Source: a virus
IMG/VR virus record: IMGVR_UViG_3300035698_010703
Coordinates: 1-41,848 of that record
Length of the DNA: 41,848 bases
Strand: one strand, 5' to 3'
Below, one piece after another: positions 19,540 to 25,582 of the stretch. The notes below the pieces were generated by a model. It did no database searches. It had not been told where the DNA came from and saw only the letters and a program-made list of their open reading frames with translations. The translations under genes were made by a program, and so were the position numbers. The first letter of the stretch is position 1, and each line of letters opens with the position of its first letter.

Positions 19540-20313
19540 ATGGCCAGCAACCAGGACGCTACCCAGGGAGAGAAGGGAAGGCCCGCAGGGCGTGAGCCTG
19601 ACTCTACAGCTAGCAATAACTCAGGCGAAACTACCCAGGGTGACAGCAGGGGGGGAGAGGATAAGGGAGGGCACGTCGCTCTGCCTGCTGATCTCTCTGC
19701 GGACCCAGCGGGTGAGCCTCGCGTACGCGTGAGTGAGAGCCGGAGCCAGGCGTCGAACCGCTGGGTCCGCGCAGGCATTTCGCTTGAGGTCGAGGCGTAC
19801 CGGGAGCAGGTGAGGGCTGAATGTTCTGCTGCTGGACTGTCCCGTCCGGTCGCCCGCGATCAGGCGTGGATACGGGCCATTGAAGCGTACCCAGCGCCGG
19901 GCATCGAGCCAGTCGAGGAGTCAGTCGAGCCGCCGGTCGAGCCGATTCAGCCGCCCCCTGAAGCCGATAGCGGCCGCGTCCTGGGCCTAGGCGATATCCC
20001 AGCCGCCTGGCCTGTCCTGCCTCCCAATGCCTCGTTGCAAGCCGAGGTGTCCTGGGTCCAGGCCTCCAGGGTAGATGTGGTCGAGTATCTCCCAACCGGC
20101 GGCACCCGGGTGAACCTGGCCCGGGCTGATCAGCCTGCGCCCAGCAAGGCGGCCCTGTCCTGGCTGGAAACGGCTGTATTATTCCCCAGCAAATTTGCCG
20201 ATGTCAGCGTGAAGGCCACCCAGGGCCAGGCCGATGATGCCGAGGCCGTACGCCGCGAGAAGCTGAGCATCAACGAGGTTCGCGGACTGCTGGCCGAGAT
20301 GGTCGGGGGCTAA
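19540..20313 (+). CDS. Possible small terminase subunit-like protein
   Basis: This 257-residue protein starts MASNQDATQGEKGRPAGREP. The first 70 residues are disordered and Gly/Ser/Asp rich, then a Pro-rich linker (VEESVEPPVEPIQPPPEADS). The C-terminal 110 residues are well formed: SLQAEVSWVQASRVDVVEYL, TRVNLARADQPAPSKAALSW, LETAVLFPSKFADVSVKATQ and a final helix VRREKLSINEVRGLLAEM. That layout recalls small-terminase-like proteins I associate with phage regions, but the match is from memory. A strong terminator follows directly. Confidence 0.5.
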   Translation: MASNQDATQGEKGRPAGREPDSTASNNSGETTQGDSRGGEDKGGHVALPADLSADPAGEPRVRVSESRSQASNRWVRAGISLEVEAYREQVRAECSAAGLSRPVARDQAWIRAIEAYPAPGIEPVEESVEPPVEPIQPPPEADSGRVLGLGDIPAAWPVLPPNASLQAEVSWVQASRVDVVEYLPTGGTRVNLARADQPAPSKAALSWLETAVLFPSKFADVSVKATQGQADDAEAVRREKLSINEVRGLLAEMVGG

Positions 20314-20316
20314 TGC

Positions 20317-20342
20317 CAAAACGCCAACTCGGTGGCGTTTTG
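20317..20342 (+). terminator. Intrinsic terminator
   Basis: CAAAACGCCA and TGGCGTTTTG form a 10-bp stem with loop ACTCGG and T/A runs on both sides, four bases after the stop codon. It can work in both directions. Confidence 0.85.
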
Positions 20343-20962
20343 CCGGGCCTCCGAACAGCCCTTAAGTGCAGGCACAGCAACACCTTACGTCCGAGGCACC
20401 CCTACCTCGACTGGGTGGCAAGGGTGCGCATCAGGCCTGCTCATAGTGCGAGTTAGCTACACTCACTAGCTACACTACCATGCACCATACACTAGCGGGC
20501 TAGGCTCAGGTGCATGCACTGATGCTTGTCGCTTATAAGTATGAGTGCATGCAACGTGCTACCCATGTGCTACCATGGGCATGGGCATGGGCACGCATCA
20601 CCATAAGCATAGGCATAGCATGGGCTTACGCATACACACGCGCTAGGCTACTGAGCTAGCGTGCGTGGCTAGCCTACCCAGTGTGGTGCGCCCTGGGCGC
20701 AGCAGCAGGGCAGCGGCAGCGCAGCAGCAGCAGCGCAGTGTGTGGTGAGCTACGCAGCGCGAGGGCAGCGCATGAGCCCAGGCAGGCAGCAGAGCCTGAG
20801 CGTGCAGCCTGGGTAGCCTGAGCGTGCATCTGGCTGGTCGGTCGCCTCGGTCGTGATCACGATCCGCGCGACCTCGATCCCGACCGGAAACCCAACCGCG
20901 ACCCCCCCCACCGGGGCCGTACCACCCTACGATATCCCTATCTGGCCGCGCTCTCATTCCAC
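20343..20962. other. Noncoding region of unusual word composition
   Basis: No credible gene lies here. From about 20440 to 20830 the sequence is built of a few words (GCAT, TGCA, CTAG, GCTA, CAGC), with TGCATGCA at 20511 and 20546, three GGGCAT units at about 20576-20594, many CTAG sites between 20460 and 20680, GCAGC runs at about 20697-20740, and a 13-bp direct repeat GCCTGAGCGTGCA at 20794 and 20816. From 20840 it changes to CG-rich sequence. It may be an origin, packaging site or protein-binding array. Confidence 0.6.
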
Positions 20963-20991
20963 TTGCCCTTCTGGGTCCATGCTGATACACT
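20963..20991 (+). promoter_or_regulatory. Phage promoter P1 with conserved spacer
   Basis: TTGCCC, 17 bases, TACACT. The spacer core GGGTCCATGCTGA is shared with P2 and P3. It lies about 200 bases upstream of the 21192 gene. Confidence 0.6.
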
Positions 20992-21191
20992 TGGTCTGTG
21001 TCCTTTGAGTTAGCTGCTGGCGAAACCTGACGGTCAATGCACGTGAACCGCTATCGAACTGTGGCCCGAGTGCAAGCCCTGAGTTGGCTCAGTGGTATAC
21101 GGGCGAAGACTTTGGTGGGTAGACAGTAACCTGCAAGGTGCGTGCCCAGCGGCTTTTTGGCAATCGGCTCGGTAACTGAAGGAGGAGTAAT
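20992..21191 (+). other. Leader between P1 and the 21192 gene
   Basis: It contains a nested hairpin region at about 21065-21110 (GCCCG/CGGGC around CTGAG-TTGG-CTCAG) and the motif CCAGCGGCTTTTTGGCAA at 21146-21163, which is repeated at 21579. GAAGGAGGAG sits just before the ATG. No gene was found. Confidence 0.5.
21146..21173 (+). repeat. CAGCGGCTTTTTGGCAA motif, copy 1
   Basis: The 18-base core CCAGCGGCTTTTTGGCAA followed by CTCGGT three bases on is repeated at 21579-21605. Here it lies 18 bases ahead of the gene start region. Its role is unknown. Confidence 0.75.
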
Positions 21192-21509
21192 ATGGGGTTG
21201 ACTACGAACCGGCAGGCATTATGTGACAGAATGGCCCATGACGTGGCTCAGATGAAGCGAGAGCGGTCTGCTAGAGTGGATGTTGCTGCGTTGGTCGGGG
21301 TGATAAGTGATGCGTACTACCGGTGTTCCCAAACGCCCACTAGGCTGCATGTTTCTCCTGAGATCCACGACAGGCTTCGTACTAGCCTTGTGGTTGAGGG
21401 CGAGGTGCCCGCGTTGGGCCGACTGATGTTTCGTCGCTGCCCTGTTGTCTTGATTTCGGACCTGGAGGGTTTCCGGTGGGTGCGTGAGCTTCCGAATACG
21501 TGGAAGTAG
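21192..21509 (+). CDS. Small phage protein, paralogue of the 22980 gene
   Basis: The 105-residue protein (MGLTTNRQALCDRMAHDVAQ) has a strong GAAGGAGGAG site. It shares with the 22980-23255 product the layout DRMxxDVxxMxxER, a Y at the centre, LxVSPxI, LxFxxCPVV and LEGFRWV at the end. The two are clear paralogues in the same block. No known function; the compact alpha/beta shape suggests a small binding protein. Confidence 0.78.
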   Translation: MGLTTNRQALCDRMAHDVAQMKRERSARVDVAALVGVISDAYYRCSQTPTRLHVSPEIHDRLRTSLVVEGEVPALGRLMFRRCPVVLISDLEGFRWVRELPNTWK

Positions 21510-21578
21510 GTCACCCAGCCTTCACGGCCCCTTTTGGTCTGCCGGTGTAGACGCCGTTTTCCTTTGCGACGGGCGATA

Positions 21579-21605
21579 CCAGCGGCTTTTTGGCAACAAC
21601 TCGGT
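21579..21605 (+). repeat. CAGCGGCTTTTTGGCAA motif, copy 2
   Basis: Second copy of the motif seen at 21146. It ends one base before the -35 of promoter P2, so it could be an upstream activator or regulator site. Confidence 0.75.
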
Positions 21606-21606
21606 C

Positions 21607-21635
21607 TTGCTTTCAGGGGTCTATGTTGATACACT
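21607..21635 (+). promoter_or_regulatory. Phage promoter P2 with conserved spacer
   Basis: TTGCTT, 17 bases, TACACT. The spacer core GGGTCTATGTTGA differs from P1 in two positions and the match continues through TACACTTG. It is about 90 bases upstream of the 21726 gene. Confidence 0.65.
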
Positions 21636-21725
21636 TGTTTGCTGGAGTTGGACTAGTCGAACTCTTTGTATCGACGATGATGATGATGAGTGAACGGTAA
21701 AGGCAACATCAACCAGGGAGAAGCC

Positions 21726-22013
21726 ATGGACCTCAATCAACCATGTTCCGCGGTCGAGAAGCCCGTCAGTCAAGTGCGGCGGGAGATGTCTAAGTTGGAG
21801 GCGAGTATTGACGATGCGGTCGAAAGGCAACAGGAGCTTCGTAACGCATTAGCACCAGTGCTACGGAATGAGCCTCCTGCGGCCGACGAAAAGGACAAGT
21901 GCCCCGAGCAGGATTCCCTGGTGGAACTAGCGGCGGAACTGCGGAATTTCAGGCGTCGAGTCGAGAGCATTGATCGAGACGCCACCAATACGCTGGACTT
22001 TTTGGAGTTGTAG
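21726..22013 (+). CDS. Small coiled-coil phage protein
   Basis: I take the ATG at 21726 (MDLNQPCSAVEKPVSQVRRE) because GGGAGAAGCC precedes it; an upstream GTG at 21690 would give MNGKGNINQGEA, similar to the start of the 22263 product. The 95-residue protein is a coiled coil (MSKLEASIDDAVERQQELRN) with VLRNEPP and a second helix. This layout (helix, PVLR, helix) is common in small phage proteins of unknown function. Confidence 0.72.
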   Translation: MDLNQPCSAVEKPVSQVRREMSKLEASIDDAVERQQELRNALAPVLRNEPPAADEKDKCPEQDSLVELAAELRNFRRRVESIDRDATNTLDFLEL

Positions 22014-22060
22014 GGTTGCTGCTGTACTGCTTTGACCCGGGTAACGATAAAGGAGAGCCG

Positions 22061-22282
22061 ATGCAACCGCCCAGTAAAGAGCAAGACCGGCAGAGGCGGT
22101 TTGCCGCTATAGGCAAGCTGCGACCGCATGGATTCTATCCGGTTGGCGGCTGGCTGTTCGTGAAGAATGGAAAATGCTACGACCTGAGCGCTGCGGACCT
22201 CGACCAGATCGAGGGGATCGAGCGTGAGGGCCTGTTCATCGTCCCGGAAGAAATGACGTGGAATGAACGGCAAGGGCGATAG
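22061..22282 (+). CDS. Small phage hypothetical protein
   Basis: The ATG at 22061 follows AAAGGAGAGCCG and gives 73 residues (MQPPSKEQDRQRRFAAIGKL). It has RPHGFYPVGGWLFVKNGKCYDL and an acidic helix. The frame extends to 22016 without a ribosome site. The function is unknown. Confidence 0.7.
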   Translation: MQPPSKEQDRQRRFAAIGKLRPHGFYPVGGWLFVKNGKCYDLSAADLDQIEGIEREGLFIVPEEMTWNERQGR

Positions 22283-22484
22283 GAATCGATCGAACTCCAA
22301 GGCCTACGCGAAGGGCTGGGATCTCATTAACTGGGTGAAGAAACCCACGTCGTCGGAAGGAGACAATCAGTTGATCTGCAACGGCAAGGTCGAGCCGTTC
22401 GGTGAGGCCATTTTCCGCCTCGCTCACCGTCGCAATCTCATTACTTTAGCGCTCCCCGTCAAAATCCTACGAGGGAAACCATGA
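22263..22484 (+). CDS. Small basic phage protein (MGKGDRNR type)
   Basis: This 73-residue protein begins MNGKGDRNRSNSKAYAKGWD and overlaps the preceding gene by 20 bases. The M-GKGDRNR-S...Y start is a frequent pattern in tiny phage proteins with no known role. The rest is VEPFGEAIFRLAHRRNLITL. It ends on an ATGA junction with the membrane peptide gene. Confidence 0.68.
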   Translation: MNGKGDRNRSNSKAYAKGWDLINWVKKPTSSEGDNQLICNGKVEPFGEAIFRLAHRRNLITLALPVKILRGKP

Positions 22485-22576
22485 AGGTCGCTGAATTCTT
22501 CTTTGTCCTCGTGGACTTGGCTCTAACTGCTGCTGTTGCTTACCTTTTCCTTCAACATTCCATTAAGATCCTCTAG
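22481..22576 (+). CDS. 31-residue membrane peptide
   Basis: The frame MKVAEFFFVLVDLALTAAVA then YLFLQHSIKIL has one hydrophobic helix. GAGGGAAACC precedes the ATG, which overlaps the previous stop as ATGA. It is a further tiny membrane peptide in this genome. Confidence 0.6.
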   Translation: MKVAEFFFVLVDLALTAAVAYLFLQHSIKIL

Positions 22577-22587
22577 GGAGATGCGTG

Positions 22588-22980
22588 ATGGATAAGGAAC
22601 GCTGCGACAAATTGCTGCTCGACTGCATGACAATGCAATTCAGCTTCAGCACAGGCGACGTGAGCGTGGACTACCGCGACGTGGTGGACCTCATCACCGA
22701 CCGCAGGGAGAGCAGGACGGAGATTAGGCGACAGGCCGAGGAGATCAAGGAACTTCGCGGTGAAGTAGAGGACAAGTCGCGTATTTGCATAGCATTACGC
22801 TTCACACTGATCGGAAGCGACAAGACTGTCGGCGAGCAGCAAGCCGAGATCGAGCGACTGCGGATGGAGCGGGATAAACTCAGCGTCTTAGCCCAGCGGT
22901 GTGCTCGTCACGTTCCTCCGAACATCTGCCTAGAATGGACGGACTTGCGCCGCGAAGCCGCCGAGAAGGGAGGTGAGTGA
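22588..22980 (+). CDS. Phage coiled-coil hypothetical protein
   Basis: The protein (MDKERCDKLLLDCMTMQFSF) has 130 residues and starts at 22588 behind AGGGAGATGCGTG. Two coiled-coil stretches lie at about 45-65 and 88-105. It ends RREAAEKGGE, the same type of tail as in the left operon, whose codons GGAGGTGAG give the ribosome site of the next gene. The function is unknown. Confidence 0.72.
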   Translation: MDKERCDKLLLDCMTMQFSFSTGDVSVDYRDVVDLITDRRESRTEIRRQAEEIKELRGEVEDKSRICIALRFTLIGSDKTVGEQQAEIERLRMERDKLSVLAQRCARHVPPNICLEWTDLRREAAEKGGE

Positions 22981-23255
22981 TGCAGGAGTTTTTAGATCGG
23001 ATGGACCGGGACGTGGAGTCGATGCGTCTTGAGCGAACGGCCGGGGCGAAGGCCGGTCCATTGCTGGAGGAGTTATCCAGCGGTTACCATCGTTTTGCTG
23101 GCGGTTCTCCGTCTAAATTGGAGGTATCGCCTGTGATCCGCGGAGAGTTGCTGGATGCATTGGAGGCGGGCGGGCGGATTGTAACTGGTGTGCTGTTATT
23201 CAAGGGTTGTCCGGTAGTGGAGGCGTTGGGGTTGGAAGGTTTCCGTTGGGTTTGA
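22980..23255 (+). CDS. Small phage protein, paralogue of the 21192 gene
   Basis: The 91-residue protein (MQEFLDRMDRDVESMRLERT) starts on a TGATG junction at 22980. It shares DRMxRDVxSMRxER, LEVSPVIRGEL, LLFKGCPVVEAL and LEGFRWV with the 21192 product. The pair points to a duplicated early gene. The function is unknown. Confidence 0.75.
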   Translation: MQEFLDRMDRDVESMRLERTAGAKAGPLLEELSSGYHRFAGGSPSKLEVSPVIRGELLDALEAGGRIVTGVLLFKGCPVVEALGLEGFRWV

Positions 23256-23268
23256 GGACTTCTAGCAT

Positions 23269-23859
23269 ATGGACATACGTATTAAGGTTAAGGCGTCGAA
23301 CGCCATCTTAGCCCGGTACGCCGACAGCATGGGCGGGGTCGCCGCAGCGTCGGAGCACCTCGGGATCAGCGCAGCCACTTTTAGTCACTGGCTGAACTTC
23401 CACTCGCAACCCTGTGTCTCGCGTCGTCCATCCGCCAAAGTCGAGCGAGTCCTCAAAATGCTAGCGAGGGAAACCGGCTGCAATATCAAGGTTATCTTCC
23501 CGCTTTCCAAGCCAGAAATGCTACTTCTGGAAAAGCCTAGGGTGTACGAGAAGCAAGTGGACATCGCGGAACTGACATACGCCGCCGAATCCACCCAGCG
23601 ACTCACCTACGATGCCGACAAGGTGGTACTCCAAGCAGAGCGACAAGAGGTGATCCAGAAAGTCCTCCGCACGCTCAACCAGAGAGATCGTATGGTAGTT
23701 GAAAGCCGCTTCGGATTAGGTGGAGAGACACCGAAGACTCTCAAAGAGGTGGCGGGGCTCATGGGGATCACGAGGGAGCGGGTGCGACAAATAGAACTCC
23801 GGGCCATCCGTAAACTCCAGCAGCCTTCCCGCAATGCCGATCTGCTGGGGCTAATATAA
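23269..23859 (+). CDS. HTH plus sigma-70 region 4 protein
   Basis: This 196-residue protein has an N-terminal HTH (GGVAAASEHLGISAATFSHW, about 22-41), a short middle domain, and a C-terminal sigma region 4 (about 127-184) with LNQRDRMVVESRFGLGGETP, TLKEVAGLMGITRERVRQIE and RAIRKLQ. Region 4 normally contacts the -35 element and the RNA polymerase beta flap. No sigma region 2 is seen, so it cannot act as a full sigma factor alone. It may redirect host polymerase to phage promoters. Promoter P3 follows seven bases after its stop. Confidence 0.82.
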   Translation: MDIRIKVKASNAILARYADSMGGVAAASEHLGISAATFSHWLNFHSQPCVSRRPSAKVERVLKMLARETGCNIKVIFPLSKPEMLLLEKPRVYEKQVDIAELTYAAESTQRLTYDADKVVLQAERQEVIQKVLRTLNQRDRMVVESRFGLGGETPKTLKEVAGLMGITRERVRQIELRAIRKLQQPSRNADLLGLI

Positions 23860-23865
23860 CTGCGA

Positions 23866-23894
23866 TTGCGGCCTGGGGTCCATGCTGGTAGGAT
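23866..23894 (+). promoter_or_regulatory. Phage promoter P3 with conserved spacer
   Basis: TTGCGG, 17 bases, TAGGAT. The spacer core GGGGTCCATGCTGG matches P1. The ATG of the next gene lies only seven bases after the -10, so the mRNA would start at or next to the start codon. Confidence 0.55.
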
Positions 23895-23900
23895 CGGGCC

Positions 23901-24110
23901 ATGACGGAAAATAGAGATACCGATCGTGAATCCACTAGCCTTTTGGAAGTTGCCGAGGCAGCGGCGGTACTGTTTCGGCCGCCCTATCGCCGTGGGAATT
24001 GCGGCATCGTGCTGCCAGAGTACCAGCAAGAGCACGACGACTTCAATCGCCTCTACAGAGCGCTGAATGACCCGGATTGTCCCGTGGAGATTGGCGAAGA
24101 GTTGACATGA
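23901..24110 (+). CDS. Small phage hypothetical protein, likely leaderless
   Basis: The 69-residue protein (MTENRDTDRESTSLLEVAEA) has no ribosome site. Instead the -10 of P3 ends seven bases before the ATG, which suggests leaderless translation. It has FRPPYRRGNCGIVLPEYQQE and an acidic C-terminus. The function is unknown. Confidence 0.68.
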   Translation: MTENRDTDRESTSLLEVAEAAAVLFRPPYRRGNCGIVLPEYQQEHDDFNRLYRALNDPDCPVEIGEELT

Positions 24111-24301
24111 TTTGCTTCGACTGCAAACGACAGGTGTGGCCGTGGCAAAGGCGTGGCATTGACAACCAAAGTCACATCGAGTGTCACCGGAGACGGATTG
24201 AGGCAGTCATTGTGCGGCACGCAATCAAGGGGAATGCGGAGATGTTGAGCTTTGCCAAGCGTGAATACGAGTTGATCGAGCGGTGTTATGCGCGCCGTTA
24301 G
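24107..24301 (+). CDS. Small CxxC phage protein
   Basis: The start at 24107 (MICFDCKRQVWPWQRRGIDN) overlaps the previous stop as ATGA. A CFDC pair and later C and H residues suggest a small zinc module. The C-terminus KREYELIERCYARR is helical. 64 residues, function unknown. Confidence 0.7.
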   Translation: MICFDCKRQVWPWQRRGIDNQSHIECHRRRIEAVIVRHAIKGNAEMLSFAKREYELIERCYARR

Positions 24302-24322
24302 CGGAAGCAGTAGGACAGGCAC

Positions 24323-24622
24323 ATGATGCGACGAGTGGCATTAAATCCCGGTGACGAGTACGGCGACCTGACGGTGGTTAACGAGGTAGAATCGTCAGGC
24401 AAGCGCCGCTTTCTGTGCCGCTGCTCTTGCGGGAATGTAAATGTCGAAGTTCGGCTGGATCATCTTCGCAGTGGGCACACGAGTAGTTGCGGGAGGTGTG
24501 GGATCGAGTGGAACGGCGAGCGGAAGACGCTTCGCCAGTGGGCCGAGGGGGCGGGATTGAAGCCGAGTACGTTCAGGGCTCGTCTCAAGATCATGGGGAT
24601 TGGGGAGGCGTTGAAGCGATGA
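24323..24622 (+). CDS. DNA-binding protein related to homing endonuclease tails
   Basis: This 99-residue protein has a GDEYGDLTVV start, a zinc-type module (CRCSCGN...CGRCG) and a C-terminal HTH (RKTLRQWAEGAGLKPSTFRA). The first part is the same kind of module found at the N-terminus of HNH endonucleases such as the one in the helicase intein (RQFGPLTIATR), and the second resembles their HTH repeats, but the HNH core is missing. It may be a remnant or a domesticated regulator. Confidence 0.7.
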   Translation: MMRRVALNPGDEYGDLTVVNEVESSGKRRFLCRCSCGNVNVEVRLDHLRSGHTSSCGRCGIEWNGERKTLRQWAEGAGLKPSTFRARLKIMGIGEALKR

Positions 24623-24891
24623 GAGAGATTGTAGTCCGCCGCACGACAATGCTGTTCACCGTCTACCCGCCGACGACGGAGTTGCTTAGCTGGCTAGACT
24701 ACGTGAAGCGGTTCAGTGAGCAGATGTCGTTCATCTTGTGGTGTCGAGTAGTTCGGAAGACTCCACGGGAACGGATAGTGGGGGATATCGAGTTCCAGAC
24801 TCGCCAGTTGAGAGCGAAGTGGCACGACAGGTCGGGCACTTCCGGTGTGATCGAGGCCACTGCGATCTGGGAGGTGAAACCCGATGGTTGA
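24619..24891 (+). CDS. Small phage hypothetical protein
   Basis: The start at 24619 (MREIVVRRTTMLFTVYPPTT) overlaps the previous stop as ATGA. The 90-residue product has SWLDYVKRFSEQMSFILWCR and is alpha/beta. It ends eight bases into the next gene. The function is unknown. Confidence 0.7.
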   Translation: MREIVVRRTTMLFTVYPPTTELLSWLDYVKRFSEQMSFILWCRVVRKTPRERIVGDIEFQTRQLRAKWHDRSGTSGVIEATAIWEVKPDG

Positions 24892-25243
24892 AATCAAAGC
24901 GGGGCCGGAACTGGACAGGGCGGTAGCGGAGGCGATTGGTTGGACGTACCGTCAGTCGAGTTCTCAGTGGGCGGAGATATTGGGGCTCGTTTGCTGGCAC
25001 GACACTGACGGCAACGAGCATCACGGGTATCCGCCAGCAGTCTCCACTGACATGAACGCAGCCCACGAGGCCGCGGAGAAGGTAGGGCTGTTCGATCGAT
25101 ACGCCCTGACCCGCCTTGGCGATGTCTGGAGAATCACTCCAGCGAAACAGGGGTTGTGGTTTGCCGATCCGGTCCTTGCTTCCGGTCCCACCCCTGCCCT
25201 GGCGATCTGTGCAGCGATTCTAAACCTGAAGGAGGCGGAATGA
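24884..25243 (+). CDS. Phage ABA-sandwich domain protein
   Basis: The 119-residue protein has VEIKAGPELDRAVAEAIGW, PPAVSTDMNAAHEAAEKVGL, LGDVWRITP and TPALAICAAILNLKE. The order IxAGxELDxxVAxxxGW, STDxxAA, ALAICxAxL is the one I know for the phage ABA-sandwich domain (PF18066-like), which is found in many phages and has no settled function. Confidence 0.78.
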   Translation: MVEIKAGPELDRAVAEAIGWTYRQSSSQWAEILGLVCWHDTDGNEHHGYPPAVSTDMNAAHEAAEKVGLFDRYALTRLGDVWRITPAKQGLWFADPVLASGPTPALAICAAILNLKEAE

Positions 25244-25326
25244 AGACCATTGAAGCATGGGATTACACTCGCAATCTTAGCGACGCAATACTCGAACTAA
25301 AGGAAAAAGAACATGCAATCACCTAA
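25240..25326 (+). CDS. 28-residue peptide
   Basis: The frame MKTIEAWDYTRNLSDAILEL then KEKEHAIT starts on an ATGA junction behind GAAGGAGGCGG. It overlaps the start of the next gene, and its AAAGGAAAAAG codons hold that gene's ribosome site. The function is unknown. Confidence 0.5.
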   Translation: MKTIEAWDYTRNLSDAILELKEKEHAIT

Positions 25327-25582
25327 TCGCGTCAACAACATTCCGCTGCTCGGGCAGCGAGAACAACAGGCCACGACCCAGATTCAAGCCGCCATCGGCC
25401 AACTTGCCATGCAACTCTATGCTCAAGTTGCAGTGGACCACATCAAAGCGCACGCCGGCTCCGAGCGTTTTGATGTGGAAGTGGAGGAGCTTCGCAGCAC
25501 TGCCAAGGACTGCATTCTGGCCGCTAAATGCTACTTCGAGGGCATTGGTATGATCGAAGTGAAGGAAGAGGAAAAAGGATAA
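25313..25582 (+). CDS. Small phage protein before terminase
   Basis: The 89-residue protein (MQSPNRVNNIPLLGQREQQA) follows AAAGGAAAAAGAAC and ends on a TAATG junction with the terminase. It is helical, with AAIGQLAMQLYAQVAVDHIK and an acidic end. By position it could be a terminase partner, but its sequence does not show this. Confidence 0.7.
   Translation: MQSPNRVNNIPLLGQREQQATTQIQAAIGQLAMQLYAQVAVDHIKAHAGSERFDVEVEELRSTAKDCILAAKCYFEGIGMIEVKEEEKG

Noticed and set aside
21060-21125. A GGCTCAGTGGTATA segment that looks like a tRNA D arm
   Set aside because: No matching acceptor, anticodon or T arm could be found around it; a simple hairpin explains the pairing.
24323-24622. Full homing endonuclease
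   Set aside because: Only the zinc-type start and an HTH are present; the HNH core is absent, so I call it a DNA-binding relative only.
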